From JBBDWK01 sp040902885 (lineage in GTDB: Bacteria > Acidobacteriota > Terriglobia > Bryobacterales > Bryobacteraceae), in NCBI GenBank assembly GCA_040902885.1, contig JBBDWK010000103.1:7154-71153 (forward strand): a stretch of 64,000 bases of DNA, in the 5' to 3' direction. Each line of letters opens with the position of its first letter. The stretch's first letter is position 1. Shown piece by piece: positions 17,325 through 26,649 of the stretch. The translations under genes and the position numbers were made by a program. A model generated the notes under the pieces. That model was given only the letters and a program-made list of their open reading frames with translations. It was not told where the DNA came from and did not search any database.

Positions 17325-18203
17325 TTATCGGGATGTGACGCTGACTATCACCGTGGCCAGCGTATTGGCGGAAACCAGCGGCTTGCCTCCGGTCACGTCT
17401 TGCAAAAAGAAGGTCGTCCCGTTGATGACCCACTTGGCTGTATTCGCGGTGCCCGTGCCGGGAAATCGGCCCATACTGGTGCCGTTCGGCGAACCGACGC
17501 GAATTTCGACGTCGGTTACTTCCAGCGGCGCGACCCAGGAAAGCGACGTCTGGCCGAGACCCGTGCCATCCGTCACGAGGATCGGATTCGGGTTCGCCAC
17601 CAAAGTCGCTCGCGACGACCCCGGAGGATCCACGGTGATGCGCCGCAGCGTAAAGTCGAACCTGCCGAGACATCCCACGAGCGGGGTGCAATCGGCTGGC
17701 AATTGACCGGCGCCCAGCGGATCGGGCTTGGGAAGGCCGTTTTCCAGAATGACCTTGTTGTCGAGTCCGGCGAACGGGAAGTGGTAGGCCTGAATGAAGC
17801 CGGTCATCTGGTTGGGATCGTCCGCAAGCCGCGCGATCAGACGGACCCGGAAGGCCCCGTCGAAAGAAGTGATCGTATCGCGGGATTGCAGCCAGAGAAA
17901 CGACGATTCAATGCCTCCGTCAGCGCGGCGAAGCCACTCGCCATGGGCCGTGCTGTGGAATCCGACAAACACGTTGGAGTCGATTCCGATGAAGTTCCCG
18001 TCGGCGAAGAACGTCGGCAGCATGACGATTTCGAAGGGGATGGGACACCCGGGCGTTTGCGGTACGCAGAACGGGTTCACCGGTACGGCACGGCCGAACC
18101 AGGAGCCAACGGCAGTCTTCTCCTGTGCGGGCGCGGGAACAATGAGCATGAGCAAAGCGATTCCCGGGAGATATGGGACCGCGAATCGGCGAAGAGAGAG
18201 CAT
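17325..18203 (-). CDS. Secreted hypothetical protein with a C-terminal Ig-like domain
   Basis: I do not recognise a function. The 292 residues begin with a signal peptide (YLPGIALLMLIVPAPAQ). The middle has paired cysteines (CVPQTPGC, CTPLVGC) and reads like a beta-rich domain. The last 80 residues (ATLVANPNPILVTDGTG, TSLSWVAPLEVTDVEIRV, TAKWVINGTTFFLQDV) look like a fibronectin/Ig-type module of the kind seen in secreted acidobacterial proteins. AGGAGG lies 13 bases before ATG 18203, a slightly long spacing. Extracellular or periplasmic location is inferred. Confidence 0.7.
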   Translation of the reverse strand: MLSLRRFAVPYLPGIALLMLIVPAPAQEKTAVGSWFGRAVPVNPFCVPQTPGCPIPFEIVMLPTFFADGNFIGIDSNVFVGFHSTAHGEWLRRADGGIESSFLWLQSRDTITSFDGAFRVRLIARLADDPNQMTGFIQAYHFPFAGLDNKVILENGLPKPDPLGAGQLPADCTPLVGCLGRFDFTLRRITVDPPGSSRATLVANPNPILVTDGTGLGQTSLSWVAPLEVTDVEIRVGSPNGTSMGRFPGTGTANTAKWVINGTTFFLQDVTGGKPLVSANTLATVIVSVTSR

Positions 18204-18340
18204 GAGTTTGAAAAATCCTCCTAATAGGCGTGATAATACACGAAGACCGCATCGGATTAAAAGGGGCCCGCCCCATCAAATATTGAAGATTAAGGAATTA
18301 TTTTTGATTCGCGGCTCATTCTGCGGTATAGAGTATCTGT

Positions 18341-19354
18341 ATGAAAAATCATCGTGTAATCGCCGAGAAGACGGGAGGACCGGAGGTTCTGCGAGTCGTC
18401 GAAGAGGAAATGTCAGAGCCTAAATCTAGTGAAATCCGGGTAGCCATTCATGCTTCCGGCGTCGCATTTGTCGACGCCCTGATGCGCGCCGGCCTCTATC
18501 CCGGCAAGCTGCCGAAGCCTTTCCCTCCCGGCTATGACATTGTTGGCGTGGTGGACAAGCTCGGGCCTGGGGTCGCTGGATTTCAACCCGGCCAGAAAGT
18601 GGCGGCGCTCACGCGTTTCGGGGGCAACGCCGAGTACTTGTGCGTGCCCGCGTCGACCCTGGTTCCGGTGCCGGATGGCTTGGACATGGACGAGGTGCTG
18701 GCCCTGGTGCTGAACTACGTGACGGCCTATCAGTTGCTGCACCGCGCGGCGAAGGTGAAGCCGGGCGAGCGCGTTCTGGTCCACGGCGGCTCAGGTCCCG
18801 TCGGCTTGGCGGCGCTGCAGCTTGGCAAGGTCGCGGGCTTGCAAATGTACGCCACCGCGTCTTCACCCCGGCATTCCATAGTGAAGCAGTATGGCGGGAC
18901 GCCGATCGACTACCGGCACGACGACTTCGAGAAACGCATCCGGGAGTTGACCGGCGACGGCGTGGATGTGGTGCTCGATGCGGTGGGCGGCTCGAACTGG
19001 ATTCGGTCGTTTCGCTGCCTTCGCAAGGGAGGGCGTCTGGTGATGTTCGGCAGCTCGGCGGCGAAGCAGGAAGGAAACGCAGGGGTCGCGTTCGGCTTCT
19101 TCAAAGTGCTTCTCCGGTGGCTCGTGCCGGACGGCCTCGGCCGGAAGATGCGGTTCTACGCGATTGCCATGGCCGGCAGCAACAACCACACTTGCAAGGA
19201 AGATCTCGTGAAGTTGATGCAAATGCTCCGGGAAGGCGCCATCCAACCGCTCCTTGCCGAGCGTGTGCCCCTGGCCGAAATCCAGCGCGCGCATCGGCTG
19301 GTGGAGAATCCTACCGCCTACGGGAAGATTATTCTGGTCTCGCGGCGGGCGTGA
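18341..19354 (+). CDS. Zinc-free MDR-family quinone oxidoreductase-like dehydrogenase
   Basis: Medium-chain dehydrogenase/reductase, probably NADPH-dependent and acting on quinones or enones. The 337 residues show the GroES-like domain (GYDIVGVVDKLGPGVAGFQPGQKVAALT) and the Rossmann motif VLVHGGSGPVGLAALQLGK, then GDGVDVVLDAVGG and GRLVMFGSSA. The catalytic and structural zinc cysteines of alcohol dehydrogenases are absent, which points to the quinone reductase/VAT-1 branch. A 137-base AT-rich stretch separates it from the divergent secreted protein and should hold both promoters. Its 3' end overlaps the next leftward gene by 26 bases. Confidence 0.85.
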   Translation: MKNHRVIAEKTGGPEVLRVVEEEMSEPKSSEIRVAIHASGVAFVDALMRAGLYPGKLPKPFPPGYDIVGVVDKLGPGVAGFQPGQKVAALTRFGGNAEYLCVPASTLVPVPDGLDMDEVLALVLNYVTAYQLLHRAAKVKPGERVLVHGGSGPVGLAALQLGKVAGLQMYATASSPRHSIVKQYGGTPIDYRHDDFEKRIRELTGDGVDVVLDAVGGSNWIRSFRCLRKGGRLVMFGSSAAKQEGNAGVAFGFFKVLLRWLVPDGLGRKMRFYAIAMAGSNNHTCKEDLVKLMQMLREGAIQPLLAERVPLAEIQRAHRLVENPTAYGKIILVSRRA

Positions 19355-20966
19355 CACGGTACACAAGATATACGTCGTTCCCATAGACCTGGGATGCGCC
19401 GTCCAGCGGCTTGTCCCGCGGCGTCACCAGGTAGTCGATCCCCAGGCCGGCGTACTGTTGCGGTTCGAGAGGCGTTTCCATTGACTGGCCCCATCGCGCC
19501 CACCATTCCTCCCCGAGCTCCCGGATATAGTTGACCTGTCCGCCGCCCTTCCAGTCCACATAGACCGCTCGCAGGGATCGCGCGCGGAAGATGCCGGGGT
19601 CGAGCGAGCGATCGCTCTTCGGAAACAGAAACATGGCATCCGCGCGCGTGGCATCGCGCGCCCAGAGGGACAGCTGCTGAAGCGCGGGCGTTTCCAGGGA
19701 TGGATAGTTCCGCACCTGCCCGATGCCGGGAAACACGAAGAAGGCGGCCAACGCCGCAGCCGCGAGCGCGCCGTTTCGCTTGAACCGGGCCTGGACGAGC
19801 ACGGCGAGAACGGCAAGCGATGCGAGCGCCAGGGCAACCAGAAGCCGGCGCGCAGGGGGCGTCTGGGTCAGCCTCGCCTGCACCGGAATCAGATACGCCA
19901 GCAGAAACCAGGCGATTCCTTCGAAATAGCCTCCCCGCGCCGCGGCTTTCACTCCCGCCACGGCTGCCAGCAAGGCGGCCACTACAGTGATAAACAGCAC
20001 CGCGCGCAACGGCTGGAACTGGGGGATGAAAGCCCATTTCCACCGCTCCAGCAGCAGCAGGGAAACCGGCATGCTCAGCAGCCCGATGGCGGGCAGCCCC
20101 AACAGAAACAGACGCAGCTCGTGGGAAACGGTGGCGCGCTGCCTCCACAGGGCAAGCAGGGAGATCAGCCACAAAAGGATGTAATGCGCCGCCCAGTTCG
20201 GCCCCCAGACCGACACCCAGACATAAGAAGCCCGCAAGCGTTGCAGCTTCTCCTGCAAGGGATCGAGCGTGGCCAGGAAGCGTTGTGCCTCGGCCGGCCC
20301 TTCCTGCATGCGCGATGCCGCCAGCAGCACCACTACCGCGCCGAGCAGCGGGACCAGCGCATACAGCCTCCGGCGCATGACGTCGGGTTTGGCCGGCCAC
20401 AGCAGAAGGAGAAAATAGACGGCCCAGAACGGGTATACCGACGGCGGATGGAAGAGAAGCGCAGCCGACGCCGCGAGGCCGGCCAGCGCGTGACGATTGT
20501 GCGCCGCCAGACCGGCAGCGGCGTACACCAGAGGGATCGCGAACCCGCGCGGCACCGGCTCGTACTCGAAGATCAGAACCGAAGGGCCGCCTATGGTCGC
20601 GCCCAGTGAGAGCGCCGCGGTCACAAACAACGCTTGCCACATGGGAAGCCCGAGGGCCGTTGCCAGCAGGTAGAATCCGAAGATCCCCAACGCGCGGGTG
20701 ACGAGCTGCACCAGGGTGAGCCCATGCTCGAAGCTCAGCCCCGCGAAGCGCCGCAGCGCGAGTGCGGTCTCGTCGTACAGCGTGAAGGAGACGTGCGGGT
20801 GCTGTACCAGCATCTCGCGCTGTAATACCCTGTTGTCCCAAAAGTGCTCCAGGATCGGCGCGTAGATCTGCGTGTCGGATTGCAGGTAGGTGTGGCCGGG
20901 GAACTGGAAATAACTAACCAGAGTGAGCGCCAGAATCGCGCCGGATATCGGCAGCCGGCACTTCAT
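19329..20966 (-). CDS. Polytopic membrane protein, possible GT-C-type glycosyltransferase
   Basis: Unrecognised 545-residue integral membrane protein with about eleven or twelve hydrophobic segments. The first extracytoplasmic loop contains the acidic motif LQSDTQIYAPILEHFWD. The rest is a series of Leu/Ala-rich helices, with a soluble C-terminal portion (ARSLRAVYVDWKGGGQVNY, GLGIDYLVTPRDKPL). An acidic residue in the first loop and a soluble C-terminus are typical of GT-C glycosyltransferases, but this assignment is inference. ATG 20966 overlaps the preceding TPR gene's stop as ATGA, so the two are coupled. Its 3' end overlaps the MDR gene. Confidence 0.7.
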   Translation of the reverse strand: MKCRLPISGAILALTLVSYFQFPGHTYLQSDTQIYAPILEHFWDNRVLQREMLVQHPHVSFTLYDETALALRRFAGLSFEHGLTLVQLVTRALGIFGFYLLATALGLPMWQALFVTAALSLGATIGGPSVLIFEYEPVPRGFAIPLVYAAAGLAAHNRHALAGLAASAALLFHPPSVYPFWAVYFLLLLWPAKPDVMRRRLYALVPLLGAVVVLLAASRMQEGPAEAQRFLATLDPLQEKLQRLRASYVWVSVWGPNWAAHYILLWLISLLALWRQRATVSHELRLFLLGLPAIGLLSMPVSLLLLERWKWAFIPQFQPLRAVLFITVVAALLAAVAGVKAAARGGYFEGIAWFLLAYLIPVQARLTQTPPARRLLVALALASLAVLAVLVQARFKRNGALAAAALAAFFVFPGIGQVRNYPSLETPALQQLSLWARDATRADAMFLFPKSDRSLDPGIFRARSLRAVYVDWKGGGQVNYIRELGEEWWARWGQSMETPLEPQQYAGLGIDYLVTPRDKPLDGASQVYGNDVYLVYRVTPAARPE

Positions 20967-21658
20967 TGCGCTGGCGTTTTCTCCAGTTGCTGTTTGGTCC
21001 AGACACGGTTGGGATTGAGCTGCAGCGAGCGTGTGAAGGCTTCCCGCGCCTCCGCGTTCTTGTTGGCCTTGCGGAGCGCCAAGCCTCGCCACAGATGCGC
21101 CTCGGCGGATTTTGGATTGAGCGAGCTGGCTTTGTCGAAATCCTGCAACGCCCGGTCCACACCTCCGCCGAACGCGGGCGGCAGGTAGTAGTTGCCAACG
21201 CCGCGCGTCAGGTAGGCGAGCGACGACTTGGGATCGCGCTCGATGGCCTTCCCGATTGCCTCCTGGGCGCGCTTGCCGTAGCCGATGCCGGCCAGCACGT
21301 TGGCGGGAATCGCTTGCCCGCACAGCGTTGCCAGCACGCGATGATGCTCGGCAACCTCCGGCTGCAACGCCAGGGCGCGCTCGGCTGCCTGGATGCCCCG
21401 CTCGGCGGCTCGCTTGGCGCCGCCGCGGTCGCGCACCTCGAGCGAGACTTCGGCCAGATAGGCGGAGGCGATCGCCAGATCGTAGTGTGCCTTTGCGGCG
21501 TCCGGCGTCTTTTCCGCGGCGGCGGAAAGCCGCGCGATTAAGCCTTCGAGCGCGGCACGGTCCTGACGGTCGCGCGCCGCTTCCACTTCGGGAGAAGCCG
21601 CCGCCAGCAGGAGCGGAAACAAAGGGGCGAATATTGCGAATCTCATACCGGAACTCAT
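20963..21658 (-). CDS. Exported TPR-repeat protein
   Basis: A 231-residue protein with a signal peptide (MRFAIFAPLFPLLLAAAS) and several tetratricopeptide-like helical pairs, for example AAERGIQAAERALALQPEV, AQEAIGKAIERDPKSSLAYLTRG, ALQDFDKASSLNPKSAEAHLWRG and AREAFTRSLQLNPNRV. It probably scaffolds protein contacts in the periplasm; the partner is unknown. The start ATG 21658 shares ATGA with the MFS gene's stop, and its own stop shares ATGA with the following membrane-protein gene. These tight couplings imply one operon and balanced production. Confidence 0.8.
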   Translation of the reverse strand: MSSGMRFAIFAPLFPLLLAAASPEVEAARDRQDRAALEGLIARLSAAAEKTPDAAKAHYDLAIASAYLAEVSLEVRDRGGAKRAAERGIQAAERALALQPEVAEHHRVLATLCGQAIPANVLAGIGYGKRAQEAIGKAIERDPKSSLAYLTRGVGNYYLPPAFGGGVDRALQDFDKASSLNPKSAEAHLWRGLALRKANKNAEAREAFTRSLQLNPNRVWTKQQLEKTPAQ

Positions 21659-22857
21659 AACTCCGAGACCTTGTGGCGAAACAGGAAGTATCCGCCCAAG
21701 ACCGCCAGTAACAAGCCGTTGACGGCCAGGACGGAGGGAGCGGAAAAAATCGGCACCAGGTATCCCGTCGCCAGACTCCCGATGGGCATGCCGCCCCGAA
21801 AGGCGACGTTATAGACGCTCATCACGCGTCCTCTCATGTCGTTGGACGTGATCAACTGGACCAGCGAGCTGATCATGGCGAACACGGCGACCAGAACCGC
21901 ACCGTAGACGAACAACAGCACGTAGCTGAGCGCAAGGGAACGGGAAAGCGCGAAAACCGAGATTGCGAGACCCAGACCCAGCAGCATCAGCAGCGACAGG
22001 CGTCCCTTGTTCTTCACGTTGCCCAGCCATGCAACCACCAGCGCACCCACAACGGATCCCACGCCGGACACGGAAAGAAATCTGGTGAAGGTGGAAGCGC
22101 CGCCCTGAAAAACATCCTTGGCGAAGACCGGCAGAAAAGTCAGAATCGGAACGGCCAGCGCCGTCATGAAGAAAGCCAGCGCGATCAGCGCGACCATGGC
22201 GCTTTGACTGCGGATGAACGAAATCCCCTGCTTCAGGCTCACCAGCATGGATTCGCCGCTGCGCTTGGGCACGTAATTCGCCTTGAGCAGCAGCAGCGAG
22301 ACGATGACCGCGATATAGGAAATTCCATTGAGCGAAAAGCACCACGCGAATCCCAGCTTGGAGAGCGCAAGGCCTCCCAGTACCGGTCCAATCACACGCG
22401 CGAGATTGAACTGGATGGAATTCAGCGCGATCGCGTTGGGCAGATCCTCCGGCTCCACCAGCGAGGGGACCAGCGCCTGATAGGCCGGGCCGCCAAAGGC
22501 CTGCGCCAGACCGACCACGAAGGAGAGGGTAAGGATGTGCCAAACCTGCACGACGTCCGTCAGGATCAGGCCCGTCAGCAGAAAGGCGCACGTCATCTGA
22601 ACCAGTTGCGACGCGATCAGCAGTTTGCGGCGATCCATCCGGTCGGCCACCACCCCGCCCGCCAGAGAGAACAGAAAGATCGGGATTTCTCCCAGAAAGG
22701 CGTCGAGCCCAAGCAGAAACGGCGACTTCGACATCTCCAGCACGAGCCAGCTCTGCGCCACCTTCTGCATCCAGGTGCCGATGCTGGAAGTACACGCCCC
22801 GAACCAGAGAAGCCGGAATTCGCGGTAGTGGAACGCCTTGAATACGCGGCGAAGCAC
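21655..22857 (-). CDS. Major facilitator superfamily exporter (EntS-like)
   Basis: A 400-residue transporter with twelve predicted membrane helices. The N-terminus (FRLLWFGACTSSIGTWMQKVAQSWLV), the loop GGVVADRMDRRKLL with the MFS motif A pattern, and FGGPAYQALVPSLVEPEDLPNAIALNS are typical of the MFS_3/EntS-like branch of exporters. Substrate is unknown. It starts at GTG 22857, ten bases after the VOC gene, and is translationally coupled to the TPR gene. Export of a small molecule or siderophore is possible but not shown. Confidence 0.87.
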   Translation of the reverse strand: MLRRVFKAFHYREFRLLWFGACTSSIGTWMQKVAQSWLVLEMSKSPFLLGLDAFLGEIPIFLFSLAGGVVADRMDRRKLLIASQLVQMTCAFLLTGLILTDVVQVWHILTLSFVVGLAQAFGGPAYQALVPSLVEPEDLPNAIALNSIQFNLARVIGPVLGGLALSKLGFAWCFSLNGISYIAVIVSLLLLKANYVPKRSGESMLVSLKQGISFIRSQSAMVALIALAFFMTALAVPILTFLPVFAKDVFQGGASTFTRFLSVSGVGSVVGALVVAWLGNVKNKGRLSLLMLLGLGLAISVFALSRSLALSYVLLFVYGAVLVAVFAMISSLVQLITSNDMRGRVMSVYNVAFRGGMPIGSLATGYLVPIFSAPSVLAVNGLLLAVLGGYFLFRHKVSEL

Positions 22858-22867
22858 TGGATTGGCG

Positions 22868-23242
22868 CTACGGAAGCGGCGTAGCCCGATGGATCAAGTG
22901 TACGATGTTGCCGTCTCCGTCGCTGAAGAAGACCAGCCGGTTGCCCTTGTTGTTCAGCGGCTCGGTAATGAACTGCACACCCAACTCCTTCAGCCGCGCG
23001 TGGGCGGTGTCGAAGTCCGCCACTTGAATAGCCAGGTGGCGGATGCCGGGATCTTTCATCTTCGGCGGCGCGAAGTCGCCTTCGGAGGGAATGATCTCCA
23101 GCATGGAGCCGTTGGCGGCTTTGACGAAATAGTTCCCGTCGTAGGAGAAGTTGATGTGGAATTCGAGATGATCGACGTACCACTGAGCCAGCTTCTGCGG
23201 GTTGGGCGAGGCGATGGCGGTGTGTTCAAGGCCTGAGAACAT
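22868..23242 (-). CDS. VOC-family (glyoxalase/bleomycin resistance-like) protein
   Basis: A 124-residue single-domain vicinal oxygen chelate protein. Both beta-alpha-beta-beta-beta units are visible: MFSGLEHTAIASPNPQKLAQWY in the first and IRHLAIQVADFDTAHARLKELG in the second. Candidate metal ligands are His8, the Glu in SMLEIIPSEGD, the His in IRHLAI and the final Glu/His region before the C-terminus. Substrate unknown. It is the first gene of a leftward run with the MFS exporter and diverges from the phosphodiesterase gene with about 47 bases between starts. Confidence 0.85.
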   Translation of the reverse strand: MFSGLEHTAIASPNPQKLAQWYVDHLEFHINFSYDGNYFVKAANGSMLEIIPSEGDFAPPKMKDPGIRHLAIQVADFDTAHARLKELGVQFITEPLNNKGNRLVFFSDGDGNIVHLIHRATPLP

Positions 23243-23289
23243 AGAAGAGTGATTGTATCAGGTGTCCGTTGAACGTTGCATAATTGGTT

Positions 23290-24540
23290 ATGCGCCCGAT
23301 CGTTCTTCTATTCGCTCTGTTTGCAGTGTGTTCGCAGGCGTCGAGCCAGAAGCTCCTGGTCATCTCCGTGGACGGGCTGGACGTCCGGTATCTGAAGAAC
23401 GCGGACCGGCTCGGCCTGAAGATTCCAACCCTGCGGAAGCTGGCCGCGGAGGGCGTCCTGTCCGAAGGTGTGGTAGGCATCGTGCCCACCGTTACCTGGC
23501 CTTCTCACACGACTTTGATTACAGGGGTGCCAGCCGAGGAACACGGCATCCTGACGAACGACCAGCCGGGCATGCCGGGTCAGCGCTGGTGGTTCGTCCG
23601 ATTCCTCAAAGCGCCCACGCTCTGGGAGCTTGCGGGGCAAAAGGGAATGAAGGCGGCCGCGGTTTTTTGGCCGGTAACCGTCGGCGCGAAGGTGGATTTC
23701 AACATACCCGAGTTCTGGGTCACGAGGAGCGCGCACAGCATCGCCTTCGCGCCCATGGCCGAGCGGTCGACTCCCGGACTCGTCGATCGCGTTGCGGCGG
23801 CGTATCCTTCATTTCCCAAGTCGCTGTGGGACGATACGTCCGCCATGCAGTCCGTGCGTTATCTGCTGGAGCACGAGCAGCCCGATCTGACGCTGGCCCA
23901 CATTGCCGATTTCGATGCCGAACAGCACGAGATGGGCGCCTTCAGCACACCCGCGAAGGCCATTCTCGAGAGAGCGGACGAGCTGATCGGCTGGACGCTG
24001 CAGAAGCTGCCTCCCGGAACGCTGGTGTCTATTGTTTCGGATCACGGTTTCGAAAATGTGAACAAGGTCGTGCGGCCCAGCGCCATGCTCAAGGAAGCCG
24101 GGATGACGGGCGCCGAAGTGGCGGTGCTCAACGGCTTGATAGGAACTAAGGAGCCGATGGTAGCGGACTTCTTCAGATCGCGAACCGGACGGCCCGGCAA
24201 CGGACTGGCGCGCGAGGTTCCGGTTGTGGAAGTCCAGCGGATGGCGCCCGCGTTGGGAACGGTCTGGACAGCTTTTTTTGAAACCGCCGCCGGCCATGTC
24301 GCCTCCCCCGACGTCGAGGGCCCGCCAATCTCCCAGGGCTCCGGCAAAGGCACACACGGTCTATGGCCGACCCGTGCCGATTATCGCGCCACGTTCCTCA
24401 TCTGGGGACCCGGCGTTCGCAGAGGCAAACTGCCGGAGATCTCCATGCTCGACATCGCGCCGACCTGGGCGGAAATTCTGGGCGTGAAGCTGGAACGGGC
24501 GCGTTCGGCCTCGCTCTGGCCGGAGATCAAAGTCCGCTAG
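23290..24540 (+). CDS. Exported type I phosphodiesterase/nucleotide pyrophosphatase (alkaline phosphatase superfamily)
   Basis: Hydrolyses a phosphodiester or pyrophosphate outside the cytoplasm; substrate unknown. The 416 residues start with a signal peptide (MRPIVLLFALFAVCSQASS). The two-metal site is readable: Asp in VISVDGLD, the nucleophile Thr in PTVTWPSHTTLITG, Asp and His in HIADFDAEQHEMG, and Asp-His in SDHGFEN, with a late His in GKGTHG. These fit the NPP/ectonucleotide phosphodiesterase family. ATG 23290 is chosen; TTG 23284 is also in frame. Confidence 0.87.
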   Translation: MRPIVLLFALFAVCSQASSQKLLVISVDGLDVRYLKNADRLGLKIPTLRKLAAEGVLSEGVVGIVPTVTWPSHTTLITGVPAEEHGILTNDQPGMPGQRWWFVRFLKAPTLWELAGQKGMKAAAVFWPVTVGAKVDFNIPEFWVTRSAHSIAFAPMAERSTPGLVDRVAAAYPSFPKSLWDDTSAMQSVRYLLEHEQPDLTLAHIADFDAEQHEMGAFSTPAKAILERADELIGWTLQKLPPGTLVSIVSDHGFENVNKVVRPSAMLKEAGMTGAEVAVLNGLIGTKEPMVADFFRSRTGRPGNGLAREVPVVEVQRMAPALGTVWTAFFETAAGHVASPDVEGPPISQGSGKGTHGLWPTRADYRATFLIWGPGVRRGKLPEISMLDIAPTWAEILGVKLERARSASLWPEIKVR

Positions 24541-24674
24541 CCGCAATACCGTTCACTAACGACAACTCCTGCAAGCGTGAGCGCACTCAGCATACGGCCG
24601 TGATCGCGGCGCCGACGGTTCTGGTAGTTACCTGCCGTATAATGCACGTTACCGGTACGTTACCCGGAAGCGAA

Positions 24675-26522
24675 ATGCGGACTGGAGGCGCCGTGAACAA
24701 CCCAGCCATTCGCGCCCAGCTTGAGCGCGTGCTCGGGAGCCGGAAATTCGCGGGCGCCGAAAGGCAGGCGCAGTTTTTGCGGTTTATAGTCGAGCGCGCT
24801 GCCGACGGCCAGCCCGAGCCGGCGAAAGAATACACGATCGCGGTGGACGTGTTCGCCCGCAGGGCGGACTACAACCCGGAGATCGATTCGCTGGTGCGAG
24901 TGGAAGCTTCCAAGCTTCGCAACCGTCTGGCGAAATACTATGAGACGGAGGGGAAAGAAGACCCGATCCGAATCGAGATTCCACGCGGCGGCTATGCGCC
25001 CGTATTCCACGACCAAGGCGCTCCCGCACGGCTTTCGCCGGCTTCGCGTGGCCGGTTGTTCTGGGTTGCCGGCGCAGGCGCCGCCGTGATCGCCTCGGCC
25101 GTGTTCCTGGGCTCGGGCGCAAGAAGCGTCCCGGCTCCGGCGCCTCCGGTCTCGATCGCCGTTCTGCCGTTTGCCGACTTGAGCTCCGCGCGCGACCAGG
25201 CATTCTTCTGCGAGGGCGTGACGGAGGAACTCACCCACACTCTGGCGGGTCTGAGCGGATTGCGCGTGCCTTCGACTATGTCCTCCTCCCGATACCGCGG
25301 CAGCGACGTGGATGCGCGGCAAGTGGGAAAGGAACTGAACGTTCACGCGGTTCTGGAAGGCAGCGTGAGGCGGGAAGGAAACCGCATCCGGCTAACCGCT
25401 CAATTGATCGAAACCCGGGGCGGGTTTCACCTTTGGTCGGAAACGTACGACCGGGAGGTGGGGGACGTATTGGAGGTGCAGCGCGACATCGCGGTAGCGA
25501 TCGCCCGCGAATTCCACCTGGACCTGGCCGGCGACCGGAGGGCCCTCGTTCGGCCTCATTCGCCGGATACCGACGCATACCAGTTTTATCTCCGGGCGGC
25601 GCACCTGGCGGCAAATGGCGATCCCGAGTCGGTCACACTCGCGGTGGAGCACTACCGCATGGCGCTGGCCAGAGACGGCAAATATGCACTGGCATGGGCG
25701 GGACTTTCGCTCGCATATGCAACCCTGTTCGACCTTGGCATGGGACCTTGGCAGGACATCCTGGCAAACTGCCGCGAATCCGCATTCAAGGCGGCATCTC
25801 TCGCCCCGGCACTGGCGGAATCGCAACAGGCCATAGGGCGTTACCTTTTGTACGGCGAGTGGGACTGGAACGGGGCGGCTAGGGCCTTTCGAAAAGCGAT
25901 GGATCTGGACCCTTCCTACATCCAGGCGAGATACGAGTACGCACGAACGATGAACGTGATTGGCCGGCACGAAGAAGCCATCGAGGAGTTGCGGGCGGGC
26001 GCCGCACTGGACCCCACGGCTAATATCCTGTGGATTGAACTTGCCAACTCCTACATTAAGGCGCGCCGCTACGATGAGGCCGCCCAGCCGCTCGCGATGG
26101 CCCGGCAGTTGGTGAAGCGGTCGACGGGGAACTCCACGCTGCAGGGCATGGTCGCCCTTGGAAAGGAACAGTACGCGGAAGCGATGGCCCACTTCAAGGA
26201 AGCGATGGGAATCCTTCCCGGACTGGTGTGGCCGGAAGCCTACCTTGGCTACTGCTATGCAAGATTGGGGCGGGCCGCCGAAGCTTCGGGGGTGCTGCAG
26301 AAGCTCAACGCCACAGCGCCGAACCGGGCACTCCCCGAATTTGAGATCGGCGCGATTTATGCGGGCTTGGGGCAGAATGATCGTGCATTCGAGTGGCTCG
26401 AGCGCGCCTACCGCCGGCGCAGCGCGGCAATGGCGAGAATTAATGTCGATATAAGGATGCAGACATTGCGTAGCGATCCGCGATTCGTCTCCCTGCTGAA
26501 ACGCATGCGGCTCGCCGAATAG
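24675..26522 (+). CDS. TolB-like/TPR signalling protein with an N-terminal acidobacterial regulatory domain
   Basis: A 615-residue membrane protein of the type often labelled adenylate-cyclase-like in Acidobacteria. The cytoplasmic N-terminus (FLRFIVERAADG, EYTIAVDVFARRADYNP, DSLVRVEASKLRNRLAKYYE, RIEIPRGGYAPVF) is a conserved module of unknown function. One membrane helix (LFWVAGAGAAVIASAVFLGS) follows. Then comes a TolB/FlgO-like region (VSIAVLPFADLSS, FFCEGVTEELTHTLAGL, VLEGSVRREGNRIRLTAQLI) and at least five TPR-like repeats. ATG 24675 is chosen; GTG 24693 with GGAGG just upstream is an alternative. It precedes an ADOP permease by about 130 bases. Confidence 0.75.
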   Translation: MRTGGAVNNPAIRAQLERVLGSRKFAGAERQAQFLRFIVERAADGQPEPAKEYTIAVDVFARRADYNPEIDSLVRVEASKLRNRLAKYYETEGKEDPIRIEIPRGGYAPVFHDQGAPARLSPASRGRLFWVAGAGAAVIASAVFLGSGARSVPAPAPPVSIAVLPFADLSSARDQAFFCEGVTEELTHTLAGLSGLRVPSTMSSSRYRGSDVDARQVGKELNVHAVLEGSVRREGNRIRLTAQLIETRGGFHLWSETYDREVGDVLEVQRDIAVAIAREFHLDLAGDRRALVRPHSPDTDAYQFYLRAAHLAANGDPESVTLAVEHYRMALARDGKYALAWAGLSLAYATLFDLGMGPWQDILANCRESAFKAASLAPALAESQQAIGRYLLYGEWDWNGAARAFRKAMDLDPSYIQARYEYARTMNVIGRHEEAIEELRAGAALDPTANILWIELANSYIKARRYDEAAQPLAMARQLVKRSTGNSTLQGMVALGKEQYAEAMAHFKEAMGILPGLVWPEAYLGYCYARLGRAAEASGVLQKLNATAPNRALPEFEIGAIYAGLGQNDRAFEWLERAYRRRSAAMARINVDIRMQTLRSDPRFVSLLKRMRLAE

Positions 26523-26649
26523 CGATTCAGCCCGGCCGGCATGCCGGTTCCGATCGCCGGGCGGGCGGACACATCCGGCACAGGATACTCCAGCAGCGCC
26601 TGCCGCGCAGATGCGGAACATTTTCAATTCCAGTTCGTATAAAGTAGCG

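Noticed and set aside
26536..26547. Short palindrome CCGGC-AT-GCCGG after the TolB/TPR gene
   Set aside because: A 5-bp GC stem without a T-run is common by chance in GC-rich DNA; it is not called as a terminator.
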